Source: Argopecten irradians (lineage: Eukaryota > Mollusca > Bivalvia > Pectinida > Pectinidae). From it: a DNA stretch of 64,000 nucleotides. The stretch covers positions 41,375,338-41,439,337 of the forward strand of contig NC_091134.1 in NCBI RefSeq assembly GCF_041381155.1. The letters run 5' to 3'. The notes below the pieces were generated by a model. It did no database searches and had not been told where the DNA came from. It saw only the letters and a list, made by a program, of their open reading frames with translations. The position numbers and the translations under genes are program-made. Below, one piece after another: positions 1 through 14,076 of this stretch. Within the stretch, counting starts at the first letter, position 1; each line of letters begins with the position of its first letter.

Positions 1-339
1 AATCACTAAAGAAAGTCAGTGTGGTGAAGAATTTTCAGATCACAAGTTCTATTCATGGTAACAGTAACCTAGTTTCTGACTCCCAAATAAAAGTGTTTTT
101 TGTGTTTGTGTGTAATTTCATGTTAATCAGATAAGATAACTTATTGTAAGACAGTACTGTATCAGCATTTTGGAAAATGGACGAGGAACAGACTTTAGAT
201 GGAGAATGTGATATTACAATGTCATGAAAAGAGCACAGAATAGCTATATCAAGTACATTCATTGTATCCTTGAAAAGTCACCATAAATATAAATCTCTTT
301 CAGAAAAAATATATACCAAAATAGTCACGAAATACTCAC

Positions 340-3300
340 AATAAAGGGAACACCATCTGGGTATCTATTCTGTAGCTCTGACGGGAAGTAACCATCCATG
401 ATGTCACGAATAAATGTCTGAGTCATAGGGTCAGTAAACGGCCGGAATGGACCGCTGTACAACATGATACCATTGGAGTATAACGTAAACTGGACTGGGT
501 CTGGAGGCTGAAAAACAAGCATGGAAAGGTCAGTAGTCAGTACTTGGAATATCAGTCATGCATGAAGCATGAGAAAGAAAAACTCTGACTGACATTCCAG
601 AAGAGTAAAGTATGTAATCAAGACAGTGCTTTGAAATCTTAAAATAAAACAATTACAAAACTTAACTTTATGAAAGGTGATACATTACTAGAATTTCAAT
701 ATGACTCTCAAAAAGTATGAAAGACAAAACTTCTGTGAATCACTTAACTCTGAACAGTACTTCCATAAGGAACTGATATAGCCTTAGAATAAGCAGAGGT
801 CAAATATGAGTTCAGGGATGGATGGATGAGTTTGATTTTGTCACATACAGTACAGTATAAATAACCTGAAAAGATTATGAAACATCATTTGTCATTTCAT
901 AAAGCAGACAAACGGGTATGAGCTAGATGACTGGAGGTTGGACAGTGCATACAATATATATTATATATCTATACAATAGGCAGAGTTATATAGGCAGTAA
1001 ACAGTAAGTAACAAACTAGTCAGTATACCTTGAGTCTGGCCCCATCTGTAGTATGCTGTATCTTAGATACACCTTCTCCTGCCAATACATTTAGCTCCTT
1101 GATATTCTCTATAATGACGTTGAAGTCTATCTCAAAATCTGGTTGGTTGGATACAGAGGTCCCTGGAAATACAAAGAAAAGAGTGAAAGGAAGAAATGTC
1201 CTATAATATCTTATTTGATAATATATTTAAAAAATGGTTGTTTTGTTTTTGTTTTATTTGATTAGTTTAACTTCCTATTATGTCAAGATCATTTAAGGAA
1301 GTGCCGGGTTTATAGGTGGAGTACCTGGAAGAAAACCACAAACCAGCCGTCAATACCTGGCAACTGCCCCACATAGGATTTGAACTTGTGATTGTAGTAC
1401 ATGTATATTCATTTGAATTCAGTAATTCACTGTTTACATACCTGGTCGCCACGAGTCCCCTTCACTACTGGTTGTAGAACTACCTTCGTCATTGTAGACA
1501 TCTGAGTTAGGATTGCTCTTTTCTCCAACCCATACCATACCATAATCAGCCAAAAACGCCTGTAACAATGTTGACAAAAAAGCTCCATAAGACTTGATAA
1601 TGGTAATGCTAATACGGCAGTTTCAATATCCCAAAAAAAGAAATTTATTTACTGTTGTCTAGTTCCACCATCCAGTTATTATGACATCAAAAAATCATGT
1701 CAAAAGATGACATCATAATCACTGGAAGATAGGACTTTTCACCGGTAAATTGTACTTTCCCCACATCGTTTTGTATCTTGACACGGCTGTATTAAAATCA
1801 TCTGTTTCCTTTATACTTTGCTACATATCAACATCTGAGATCGTGATCAAGGCCATGTCCAGATGACATTTATAGCAGTACCAAATTACCAAATGTTTGA
1901 CTTGAACTCTCTCACATCTTTAGACCCTGGTACAACAATGCTGAGGTGTCTCAAGACATAATAATATCAATGAACAATAACTTCAGTCATTCATTTGCCA
2001 CTAAGAATGCATCAAAAATTTAACAGATCTAAACAGGACTATATTTTGTAGATATTAATTGACATGCATGTACCGTACATATGTATTGCAAAAACAAATT
2101 GATGATAACATGAACAGCTATTTAAAATTGAAATTAGGAGCTCTGGCCCTCTAAACTGACCTATCCTCTGTTATGTTTATAACCATGAATTTGTTATCAG
2201 CAAGTTTTAAATCACATTGTGCTCATTGGTTTCATTTTTTTCAGAGAATTCTGTTACATTACCGGTAATTATATTTTACCGGTAAACAAATCATTAATGG
2301 AAAATTATCTTACGTTCAAGTATCTGAATATAAAGTTCTATTACAAATTACCGTAATCAAATAACAGAATAATGTTAGTAAGACAAAATGAAAATGTTTT
2401 GTCTGAAATGAAACAACAAAACGAAATAAGAACTTAACTTCTGGCCAGATGCCTTCAGGGTGTTTAAAAATAACAGGAATTATAAATTAAATTACTTCAC
2501 TGTTGCTGTCACTTACCTGCTGGTAGAAATATCATATAATGTGTGAGGATTTTTGGAATATTCAATATTAATAAACACGTAAGAGTAAAGTATCTTATTG
2601 TATGTGTACCTTTTGAGATTAAGGTCATGCAAGTATAAGAATGTTATAAAGGTAATACATGTAATTCACTACAGTAATGGATTTAATGATATTGGTTGAA
2701 GGAGTTGTGATTAATACAAGACAAAAAGAATTACAAGTAACACCTGATGGATTTTGTAAAATCCTGATAAAATATAAAGCTTACCTCCATCTCATGCACC
2801 TTTTGCTGTAGTAACAAACATTTCTTTTCTGCCTCGTTAACCCGGCTCTCACTCGTGTTGTCTCCTGGTAAATAGTAAATAAAACAAGATGAAATTGGGT
2901 TGGGATCATCCTCAATATTCTAGGAGATACTATCACTGTCGTTATATCCACCCTTGGACTATGTCTTAGCAAAACTGAAGTCTATGTGTGCGACAACAGT
3001 TGAGACAGGTAGATTGGTCCTTTGATGTACATCAAAAAGAATCAAATAACAGTAAACTTTAAGACTTAAAAATTGGGCACCACTCTCTGTTAATTTCAAA
3101 GGATGTCTCTGTACAGGCCTATGATTGGTCAGTTTTTTCTCCTGAAATACCTAAAGTTTCACAAAGACATATAGTCCAGGGGATGATATTACGATAGCGA
3201 CAGTAACCTTGTTGTATCATGGATGGGATGCAATTTGAAAGTATAGGATGGGATGGAATTTATCTCTTTATTTCATTGTGCAGATATCGAAATGGTCTGG

Positions 3301-4791
3301 TTATATGAAATTAAATGTATAGTTATTACTCCAGACTTGAAATATTATTCAATGGTACAAAGTGTATTAGGCAGACTCATTAGTTTAGAAATGTCATAAT
3401 TCCAGTATAAATCTTGACAAACCTAGTCTTAAGTATTCTGACTAATCTGTTTAGACAGATCTATAACCAAGTGGTCAGATAGTCTGAATCCTTTGGACTA
3501 GGGGAGACCATTCTGATATAGTGAATGTGTGTTCAGAAACTATAGTATGTTATTACCTTGTGATTTCTGTAATATTCTTAGTTTCTCATCCATAACACGG
3601 ATTCTCTTATCCTGAAAAATTAACCAACAACAAATAAACAAATAACACATCCATCAATGGAAGTAGATATCAGTTATAAAAATGTTAATAGTTAAACATC
3701 TAAGTTTCTAGTATGTGAATAATGGAATCCAGCTTTTAAGAACTGTAAAGAATTTACAAAACAGTATTACCATTTTTTATTAAGAAAGTAACACATAATG
3801 TGGTCTGCATCCTCAACATTCAAGAGGTTTCTATCACTGTCGTTATATCCACCCCTAGATTTAATATGTCATACACTGTAGCAAATTAAAACTGAAGACA
3901 TTTCAGGAAAACAAACCTGACCAATCACAGGCCTTTCTTTGATGATTACAGAGAGTGATACTAAACTTCAAAGTCATAAAATGTACTGTGATTTGATTCT
4001 TTTGACATACATCAAATTTTAAAGGATCAGTTTCTTTTGATGTCAAGCACAAAGCCTTCAGTTTTGCTATTACAAAGTTAATGGGTGGAAATAACGACAG
4101 TGATAGTAACTCCTGGAATAGTGAGGATGTGTAGTCTGATAAGTTAACTGAAATTTGTTTTTATTCATTTCCTATAACATCACTGTTCATATTGTACACC
4201 ATACCTTTTCCACTATTTCCTTAGTTTGATGGGATACACGCTGTTCTAACAGGGATATTCTGTTCATCATGGCTGTCATCAGTTCATGGTCATTTGGAGC
4301 TGAAAAATCAGTGGGCATAGTGAGATAAAATGTATTATAATAACCAGGTAGGTTAAATTCATGTAGATTAGATTTACCTATTACTTACCACCTGGGATTT
4401 GAAACATTCTATAGAATCAATAATTCATACAAAACCTTTGATTTTTTCAGTTACCTGTATGAAGCCATATGTTACATTGTATATGGTGAATCTAATTTTA
4501 ACTTGATACAGGTGATAAAATCTTTCAGGTTTTTAACCAAACTGTATTAAGGATTTACCATTAGCTAATCTGCTTGCATATTAAGAAAGCACCTTATTAA
4601 CATTGAAAACATAATAGCATCTTAGCTAAATTCAAAGATCATATACTAGTAGTCTTTCATTTAAAACTACCATCTTGTAGCATGTTTCCCATGATTGATA
4701 AATCACAGTGAGTCTGCAGATATATATCATTTCTAAGTTTAGGTAAATCACAATTTAATATTTCTGAGATGTATAAAGAAATTGTCATAAT

Positions 4792-4825
<34 letters not shown>

Positions 4826-7800
4826 CCCCCCCCCAAAAAAAAAAAAAAAAAAAAAAAAACAAGTAAACACATACACAGCTGTAATGGTACAGCCATTTAG
4901 GATGGAAAAAACTGGTTCTCTACCAATTACCAATCTTTGAATTTTCAAATTTACAACAGAATTTCTAAAATTCTAAACAGTTATCTTCAATAAACATTAA
5001 TTGTTGTATTAAAATGCACATGTATACAAAATAATTAATTACCACGATTATTGACAACAATAAACACTGCCATCTACAGCACACAGAAAGGTTTAGATTA
5101 GTAATTTATATCACTCACACCATTACTACAAAACAGATTAATATGAACACAAGACTATTAGTTTGCTTAGTAAGGAGGTTTGGATTTTTACTGAAAAAAT
5201 GTAACACAGGCTAGCTTAGTAGCTTTTAATTAGTATGAAATGTTCAGAAAATTAGTTAAAGTTAGGAAACAGAGACAATTAAATGAATGAGATGTTAAAA
5301 TCCACATTGAGATAGAATTGAGAAACAAGATTTAGATACATATATTATAGTCCATAGGGTCTTCATCACTCATTTTGAAATATATATTATTCAATCATAG
5401 AAGAAGGATCTCAAATAAATATGACATTTCAACAAAAGGATTCTTCCAACAATCATATAACTAATTAACTGCTCAATATGAATTCCGAAGTTCAAGAAAT
5501 GCCTGGAAAAAATCATTCATTGAATCATTATGGCCATCATATCAACCCTTCTTTGAGGTTGATTCCTCAGTCACATGAATTTTCTCTAAGATTAAGATTT
5601 CTACAATTTTACAAATATTCTAACTACTTGAAGAATGAATGTGGTACATTTACAAATAGCCTATCTAATAGTACTAGTCAAAACATAAACAATATCCATA
5701 ATACTTATAATTAGTTCCTATGAAAAATGTGTTATATGTCAAATTGGCAATAGTTTTGTAGAATCCCCATGTCACCTTGAAGTGAGTAAAGGAAGGGCTC
5801 TGCTCACATTTTGTACATGATAGGGGGTTTTTGCATCTCTACATTCTGAGGACTGATACTATCAGTGAAACTCAGTAAAATTAATAAATTCATGGCTGTA
5901 TTGCAAAGCAGATTGAAGTAGCATTTTAAATGGATTTGAAAACTGCAGCAGTTCATACTTTTTGAACAGGAAAACTGCATGTTACCATAATCATTGGTTT
6001 ACATCAGTTTAAAGAAATAGACTATATGCTCAGTATTTATATAACAGAATACTGGTACAAATAGTAGATATTTTCACATCATGAAAACAAAGCTCCACAA
6101 ACATTACCGGTAGACTTATCAAACATATAAAATATCAATAAATGAAACTATGTATTTAATTGTATTTGAATAACAGTACATATAATGCCATGTACTTATA
6201 TATTGAAAAAGAAATTATCCTCCAAGGATAGGCTATAGCCAGCCATTTTTTTTTTTTATTTTCTTACACAAGAGAGAATATTTTTAACCAAGTAAAAGTT
6301 TTGCAATCACATCAATTTTCCGCAGAATAAGGAAAATATCTCCTTAAGACTAACCAGCTACACAGTATTCATTGGTCAAGGATGCTAATGTCTTACTTCA
6401 CATTTCAAACTTTAAACTTATGCTTTCCTTTAAACTCAGTCTACTCCGGTTCTGCTGGCTATAATCTATCATTGTAGTATTCCTTTGTAACTAATATCAG
6501 TAGTTAATCATACTTGTACATCTATCAAACGATCACTGCACTCCACACTTCCTATACTACATGACCAGTAATTTCATTAATTAACTGATTAATTAGTTAT
6601 TTACTGTACACAACCTTTAACTATGATCAAAATGTGTACAAACAAACTTACGAGATTTGCTGTGATAGTCCTTTGCTATCCCTAGAATTTTAGGTTTCAC
6701 ATAAGTTGTATATTAATAAGATGAAAAATTTACAGAATTTACAATATTCTAAAGCTGCAAGCTTCTGAAAATATTTTATAAGAAAAGATTTTGAAATAGG
6801 TTAATTAGTATGAAAGAGGAGGTATATAAACTGCAAGCCAAGGTATAAAACGATAAAAAAAATCTATACAGAGCTGCCGTTATATCATTTGGAAACGAGC
6901 ACTAAAGCTTACCTGCCGTGAGAAATGTGTTACTGGGACCATCAAACCCTGTACTTGATGCGGCACTAGATGGCCGATCAAATACTTGGGTGCTATTGTC
7001 ATGGTAACGACCTAAAACGTACATCACCAATCAAATTGAAAATAAGATTTGTTACGAAGGACTAACGACTTGACCAGTGAAGGACAATACAGGTCTCGTT
7101 GATGAGTTTAAGTAATTTTTTGACTGTAGTCAAACAAAACTGAGTTTATCCATCATTTTGACTTCATGGTAAGTAATACCAGTATCATAAGCATCAGAAT
7201 TTCGCAAATGGATCATGATCTTCATAGTAATTATTTTTTCAGACACAACAAAACTGAACATTTGAATAAATGTTTAATTTGTATATATAATGTACTTAAC
7301 CAAATTCAAACAAATTCAATGACTTCATGGCTCTTCTTTGGAGAATGAAGCAGTTTTTTTAAATTATCCTCACACATGAGACAGAAATAAATTTACATTT
7401 TGTGAATAAACCAATTAATACATCTTTCACAAATTCCTTCTGATTTAAATGACACTGTAATTTGCAAACATTTGATCATTTCTGTCTGGACATACATAAT
7501 GAGCCAACGTATCTGTGAAGAGCAGATTTCTTCGATGACAATACAAACATAATGTCTGTAAATTTCAATAAACAAATACACATAACAAAGGATGTAATGC
7601 ATAAATCAAGGAGTTTCCCCTTTTTTTTAATACTTTACCTAAAGAGCCAGGATTGGACGTCCTAGGACTATTATGGGCTAGGTGGGGATGTCGTAGGTTA
7701 TCTAGTTTTGGTAAACCTCCTGAGAATGGGTCCCTTGTTTTAATGCGGTGGTTAGCCATGTTGTTTGTGATCTCATCCAGAAGTTTGCTTTCATCTTCTG

Positions 7801-10800
7801 TGAGAAAGAAAGGAATCAGGTGCTCTATTATCTGATTAACTATTTATTGTTGTACTCGCTGACCCCAAGATCTGATACAGTAACATTGATTACTGTATAA
7901 AACTTTAGGCAGTGCCATAATCACACAGCTTACACACAAATAAACAGTTACACATCAACAACTAACAAGACAGATAGATCAAATATTAAACAGGACCATA
8001 TGGTGATTGAAAGACAACCATGTTTTGATGTCAGTTATGAAGATCAAGAGCATGTACTGGTGTCATCTTTAGGGAAGTATGTAGTTTATTATTAATTTCA
8101 CTCTAGGGTAACATTCGTGATGCCATTTTGAAAAGAACCATTTTTTATTGCTTGTATGTGGGAACCATGCACTGATGTCATTTTGATGGAATTTGAAGGA
8201 AATAATGCCAGTTAGGAGGGACAGACACACCTTGATGCCAGTTCAATGAAAAACATGATTTTTTTTGTGTTATGCCAGTTTGAAGGGAAGTAGATATGCA
8301 TTGATGTCATCTTTAAGGAAAGTCATATAAGGTATTGACAGTGTTAAAGTAAAATAGGTGAAGCATCTCTTATTGGCACTATATAATAATGATGTAATAA
8401 AAGGGATCAAATCATTGATGACTGTTAATGTCAGGTCTCCAGAATTTATAGAAATGAGATTTCCACTAATTCAAATCCTGAAATCTATTGATAGGCATAA
8501 GCCTATTTTTGGGTCTTCACTAATATTCCATAAAATCGTGAAAATATCCCCAAGAAAATGACCAGCTATACACTATATATCTCAACAGCTGCGCACATGT
8601 TAAGGTGTCAAACCTACTAAAACAATCACCTAGCTACCTGATGATTGGGCAAACACAAGATAATGGACATACATAAAAGGGTATATATCTTCAACCTTAC
8701 AACTGAATACATGTATAATGCATACAGTTACAATGTCAATACTAGGTAAGAGACTCAGTAATCTTTATGTTAGATAATTGTCTAGATCTACACCAGTTCC
8801 TATTTACACAGTAATTAAAGACATGGCTGAACATCTGGTTCTCAATAAGAAAAGTAAATTTTGTTGGTTTATTTTTTTTTTCAAATCATTACATAATGAC
8901 CATAATATATAGATATGCTCTAGGTTTTGACAGCTGAGGTAAGCTGGGGATAAATTTTGATTACCGTATTCGACCAAATAAGCGCCTATGGTGTTAAAAA
9001 ATGGTCTTATGAAAAGGTGCTTACAGTAATAAGACCAAATTATTGCAAACCTATGGTTTTGATAGTTTTGGTCTTATGCCCGGGCAATTGAAATAAGGCC
9101 TCAAAAAGTAGAGGGCCCTTATAGGGAGATGGGTACTCATTGGGTTGATTACGGTATGTCTGGACATATAACAATCATAAGTGCTACATACAATCAAATA
9201 TTTGCTGTAATTTTCATCATCAATCCAAAGTGTCAAAAGGGAAGCCCTACTTTTTACAACAGAAAGCCATATAAGTAAATTAAAATTAGAGCCAGCTTTA
9301 TATCCAGGTGATATAAATCAGATAGACTATAAACTATATTACAACACTTCCACATGACTGAACCTACTATCTGACATCTGGCAAACAACCTTAAACACTT
9401 TAAAGCTTGTCAATGACAAGGAATCCAATAAAACGAGATTTACAACAACCCTTGAATGATAAGAGTATCTACATATATATTAAACTCAAGGTGACTGTTC
9501 ACATAATAACTACAGCACATACATGTACAGTATCCAGTAATACACTTTGATTGATATTAGTATTGACTGATGATGTTGTTAAAACTAAATATTAATACAT
9601 GTACACATTTTCAATTGCTCCCCCCCCCTCCTATGGTTTACAGACTTTTGCTGTACATATGCTTTAAGTAAGACACATGTACTACACAAACATAGACTAA
9701 ATAAGCAAAAGTGAGTTTCAATGCATCGGTTGCATGAATCCCAAAACGATGTAGATAAAGTAGATTTACTGTTGACATGTCCAATCTCCTTCCGTAAGTT
9801 CCTGTGATTGTGATGTCATATTTTGACTTGATTTTGTGACGTCATAACCAATGGAAGGTGAAACTAATTGGTGGTAAATTGTACTTTACCTAGGGGAAAT
9901 AGTAAACCTGAATTCTATTCCAGTATACATGTTATACTTACTAAAGAGACCAGAATTGGACCTTGACCAAGGATAGTCCCAGTCCATTTCTCAAACAAAT
10001 CCAAATTGTAAATGTATGTACTTCAGATATTGTCAGAACTTATATTCACATAAACAATGCATCCCGTGTACACCACAGCTCCTCATTTTGTACCCATACT
10101 GACTTCAGCTCCCTGTACCAAATAATATCCTCACTGTGTTGTCATTTCCACAGGTATATATAAGTAATTTTACAGCGACCATGTGCTTTGAACAGTCAGA
10201 CATAAAAAAAACAACAGGCAAGAACTTGTGTTGAGACAGATCAGCACTGCTTTACAGAGCCACCCAAGTGGAGCAAATCTCTCTCATGTGACAGAAGTGG
10301 ATATTTAAACATTGGATCAAAATTTAAATCTAACCCAGAGGGTGCTAACTTTAAATGACTAAAGTGATTAAAACTTTAATTAACAAATTTAGCGGACAAT
10401 TCAATTACTTAATAAATCACTTTTAAATGCCACATAAAAAACCCCTTTTTTTCCATTTGATGCACTTTTTAGATGTATTTTTCTCTACCTGTATACAAAT
10501 GTGTTGAAATGATTTAAAGTTGACAGTAAATATTTGTATGACATATCAGCACAGACAGACCACCAATGCTATCTGACATTTAAATACCAAATCCTTGGAC
10601 AAAACTTACATGTATACAAAGATGTGCCTCTCCAAATTCATCCCGATAATATGTACATAATATTAAACTTGAGTTTGTTAGGCACATCAATTCTAAGGGC
10701 ACATAATCATGTACCCATGTACCATACAACTCCTTGTGCCTTTGTATTCTGGCCATCTTTAAATGAACAAAAGCTATACAGTATATAATATATAGAGTCC

Positions 10801-13800
10801 ATTTAACCATGATTATCTTGGTTGGAAATGATGAAAGCCTGCAATCTCACAGTGGGTGGGAAACAATGGGGATTTTTAATGCTTCCAGTAACTCCAAATT
10901 CTTTGGCTCATACCATTATCATTTAAAGCTACTGTGCACAAAATGAAGCACCTGTAATACTACCTGTACAACTGAAACTGTGGATTGTCATCATGTACCT
11001 ATAGACTTAACATTATTGATGACATCTCCCTTTAAATCAACACCTAAACTGTCAATTAAAAATGTGATTTGATTCTGGAGAAAAGGAAGAGTACCAAGAA
11101 AAAAACCACTGACCTACATTCATAACCCTTCGTAAGTTTCGAATTAAAAGTCAAGAACTGAAGGACTCCTTTTTAGTAGTAGAACGTATACAGACCACTA
11201 AACCAAGCTGATTCGACCTTATGGCAGTATGCAGATTTCGTCTACAATAATTGTAATAAATTGACCAAATCACAAATCCACTAAATATATCAATGATTAT
11301 AGTAATACTATCACAATACCTACCTGTATATCCTGGTCCTTTGAAGGGCACTTGTTTCTGTCTGTAGAATATAAAGTAAAACATAAAATATTAAGAGAAT
11401 CAAAATTACCTGGTATGTGTGTGGGTTCTATTAGATTAACATTATATAATTTTGTAAGTACTCTAAGAAGTCACTATTTATCCAATTATACAAAAATGGC
11501 ATGTACATACTATGCCATACTCTTACTGATATTGGCTAAAACCTACCGCTAATTAATATTTTCTGAATTCAGAAAAAATGAGCAAATTGATGACATTTTT
11601 TAAACTGAACATTTTTGTCAGAATTTTTATATTGAGCATTTCACAGATACAGAACTATAATTAGTTCTGTATGTAAACATACATAAGACGTACATAATAA
11701 AAAAAAAAGTATCCACAAATATAATGATGATATACAGTGTAACTTAATATCTAAATCGGATGTTACTTTAACTAGCATATTTGGTTTCTGGTTTAATACA
11801 GATTTTAATTAAGAAGGAAAATGACATACAAGTACGCTGGAATACATAGGGTTTCAGATAAGACAAGGGCTAGTTTTGACAAGTTTTAAGATGTAGTATC
11901 AACAACAGCTCATATCGCTATATATCACACTTACCTTGCAGACTTATTATGTAAACTTATTTTCTTATGTGTAAATATATCAAAGATTTTTAGATCCATC
12001 CCATTGTGTACAAGTATGTAAATAGTCATGTAGGTTTGGCTTCTTAGATACACACTAGTGGTACAGAGAGAAGGCAAACACACAATGTTTCTAGCCAGGT
12101 ACAGTGAAAGACAGAAATCAATGGCACACACACTGGGTATATAAGATTACAGATAATTAATAGATTTATCTCTTCCTTTACCTGAAGTGTGATTCAGGTA
12201 AGATTATCCCTTAAAGTACATACATTCCTTCACACACTAAATGTAAGTCTGTAACTACAACTGTAAACATTGGATTTAATAAAAAAAAAATCATTGGATT
12301 TAATAGGTATACTTTCTTGTAATTATACACTTTCCTGCTGGGTAGGGAAAATATATCAGTAAGTTTTTATTTACCGATATCAAAAGTCACTTTTAATTTT
12401 TGCTTGATCTTATAAACCTTTGTGCAACTTAAAGCAGTAAATCATCTCACCTGAGGTCATTAAACATTGTATAAATAACATGTGTCTTAATTATGACATT
12501 TATCATAGGGCTGCTGAAGCTATAGCTTATGAGTATACTTATAACTAACCACATGTTGCTGATAGTTCATTATTACAGTTTCAAAATAAAGATTTCAACA
12601 AATAACATTCAAGCCAGTAAGACATTATCAAGATATTTGTTTACAGTGATCTAAAAAGCAGTTTACGATAACTTTTTTTAAATACATGTACAATTTTATA
12701 CCAGCAGCATCTTACTAATGATACCATAATGTAATAATAAATATGGCTGGACCTTAGGCTTATTGTTAGTTTAAAGTTGCTTAACTTTTAAGACATTTAC
12801 ACATTCATCTTAACTTAAAAATGACTTAAACTTTAATCAGCAAATTATACTTACCAGGTAATAAAGATAACATAAAAGAAACACAAGTGAGATTTGAAAA
12901 CAAAGTATTTTCTACAATACTACACTAAAATATAATGAATTTGGGTTATCTCAATGGTAATGTTGGCCCTTATTTCTTTTAAATTATATTAGGAAATTGT
13001 TTTGACCTAGAAAGACAGAATAGCACTAACTATGAAAGGAAGAATTAAATCACTTTATTCTAAGCCTATAAGATATGCACTAGATAAGTAGATATTGGGT
13101 GGTTGTATTAATTTATTTTGAGTGAAACACATAACAATTCATATTAACACAGCAGCATCACACAGCACACACTTACCCATCATGCGAAACTACCTCTCTA
13201 TCAAATCTCCTGTTGGTATATGAAAATAATTTTCTAAATTGACAATTTTTTTATAACTTAAATGTACAGAAGTGAGATTATGGTACATTAAGAAACCAAA
13301 TGAACAGAAATGTATTATAAGTATAGATTGTATATATATAATTATCCCAGCTTGTGCTGTAAATTGCAATGTAAATAACAGCTTCTTATATATTTGAAAA
13401 ACAAAAATAGGCAAAAATAAACCCAACCAAAAACCGCTCAATTAAAATTAATTATATGTAGACACTTGTCACTATGAAACTGGAGAGTAGAAATTAAGCA
13501 AGCACATTATGTCAAAGCAATCAAAATTTGAAGACAAGTAGACTATTTGAATTATATTTTTGGAGGTATGTACATTTGTATGTACTTTTAAATATATAGA
13601 TTATACTTATAGCTATAGACTGATAACCAAAAGTTTGGATGGTATCCAAGTACTAGCTAACAAAGATTAAATTTGTAAAGTTGATTTCTGATCGATGTCT
13701 TCTTCCAGCTTAAGCTTGTTATTACCCTATTTCACCGCAAATAAGACCCCCACCCAGAGAAGAGATACAAGTGTCAAAAGTGGCGGTGTGTGTGCATGTT

Positions 13801-14076
13801 GTGTGTGTCTTATTTGCAGACAACTCGCTTGATAACTGGTAAATGAATATATAGACACATCAAGTGAATATTCCAATATATTCATTCATGATTAATTATT
13901 AAGTCCATAAGTTTATGTCTATAGGTCCTAAGTTTCGAATATTTAGGTGTAAAACAAAAATGTTTGCACAAAAGAAACAATGCTTAAATCTTAAAATAAA
14001 ATCAATGAATAGATACTCACCCAAGAAGAAGTGGATTTTTGTGAGATTTCCTCAAACTGGACAATGGTGAACTCAT
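340..14076 (-). CDS. UBXN11: UBX domain-containing protein 11 (SEP domain protein), 3' end beyond window
   Basis: Ten coding exons read on the minus strand: 14076-14021, 11361-11324, 7797-7639, 7011-6913, 4299-4205, 3611-3557, 2864-2785, 1559-1442, 1162-1029 and 507-340. They join in phase into 334 codons. The start MSSPLSSLRKSHK matches the vertebrate UBXN11 start MSSPLASLSKT. Residues about 118-195 form a coiled coil (NDHELMTAMMNRISLLEQRV), followed by VHEMEAFLADYGMVWVGE, which aligns with human VREMERFLSDYGLQWVGE. The last exon holds a SEP domain core (NGIMLYSGPFRPF, then DIMDGYFPSELQNRYPDG). In the family, SEP and UBX domains bind the AAA ATPase p97/VCP, and mammalian UBXN11 (socius) binds Rnd GTPases. 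The rest of SEP and the UBX domain should lie beyond position 1. Introns carry several small mobile elements. Confidence 0.93.
1265..1400 (-). mobile_element. tRNA-derived SINE copy (tail part)
   Basis: Read on the minus strand this shows a B-box-like CAAGTTCAAATCCTATGTGG, then GGGCAGTTGCCAGG and a tail ending AGGAAGTTAA. The same order of blocks is seen at 33,009-33,215 and 44,995-45,180. It is a decayed member of that SINE family inside a UBXN11 intron. Confidence 0.5.
1640..1775. repeat. Hairpin MITE-like repeat
   Basis: The arms CCAGTTATTATGACATC and GATGACATCATAATCACTGG are inverted copies around a short loop, followed by GGTAAATTGTACTTTCC. A related sequence lies at 9,800-9,895. It is probably a small foldback element in a UBXN11 intron; no target duplication was resolved. 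Confidence 0.45.
2905..3225 (-). mobile_element. MITE family A, copy 1
   Basis: Begins with CATCCTCAATATTCTAGG then CTATCACTGTCGTTATATCC. The interior (ATTGGTCAG, CACTCTCTGTTAAT, TCAAAAAGAATCAAAT) is the reverse complement of the interior of the element at 3,800-4,140. Terminal inverted arms are degenerate. It is a non-autonomous DNA element, superfamily not identified, in a UBXN11 intron. Confidence 0.6.
3800..4140 (+). mobile_element. MITE family A, copy 2
   Basis: The left arm GCATCCTCAACATTC...CTATCACTGTCGTTATATCC is answered by the right arm GGAAATAACGACAGTGATAG...GAGGATGTG, giving terminal inverted repeats of roughly 100 bp. The interior matches copy 1 at 2,905-3,225 in opposite orientation, so two copies sit in neighbouring introns of one gene. 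Confidence 0.65.
4300..6912 (-). other. UBXN11 intron 4, no gene seen
   Basis: Apart from the A/C homopolymer run, this 2.6-kb intron is plain AT-rich sequence. I found no coding exon with plausible splice sites and no clear element ends. Confidence 0.5.
4793..4859. repeat. Homopolymer run A31-C11-A25
   Basis: Thirty-one A are followed by eleven C and twenty-five A with no interruption, inside a UBXN11 intron. Apparent reading frames of Phe and Gly runs on the minus strand are artefacts of this tract. Exact run lengths may be affected by sequencing. Confidence 0.9.
8962..9155. mobile_element. MITE with TTACCGTATTCGACC ends
   Basis: Starts with TTACCGTATTCGACCAAATA followed by AGCGCC and closes with GGGTTGATTACGGTA, its inverted partner; the interior holds further inverted blocks around GGTCTTAT. 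It is about 195 bp long, in a UBXN11 intron. A worn relative is at 33,348-33,597. Confidence 0.55.
9800..9895. repeat. Hairpin MITE-like repeat, second copy
   Basis: GTGATGTCATATTTTGACTT and AATCAAGTCAAAATATGACA (reverse strand) form the foldback, and GGTAAATTGTACTTTACC follows, as in the repeat at 1,640-1,775. The internal TGACGTCA-like word at 9,837 belongs to this repeat and is not called a regulatory site. Confidence 0.4.
11362..14020 (-). other. UBXN11 intron 1, no gene seen
   Basis: This 2.66-kb intron separates the start exon from the 38-nt second exon. It is AT-rich and shows no supported exon, RNA gene or complete mobile element. CAGTGTAACTT at 11,736 resembles the element end at 24,998 but nothing further supports an element here. 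Confidence 0.45.

Noticed and set aside
4657-4948. Minus-strand frames with long Phe and Gly runs
   Set aside because: Translation of the A/C homopolymer run in a UBXN11 intron.
7393-7602. 69-codon minus-strand frame in a UBXN11 intron
   Set aside because: No splice sites or similarity; adjacent real exon is 7797-7639.
9837-9844. TGACGTCA-like words at 9,837 and 30,287 as regulatory sites
   Set aside because: Both lie inside repeat arms.
9940-9966. Possible extra UBXN11 exon ending like exon 3 (CCAATTCTGGTCTCTTTAG)
   Set aside because: Short similarity to the end of exon 7797-7639, but the join at 11,324 to 7,797 already keeps phase and no clean open exon surrounds it; possibly an old duplicate fragment.
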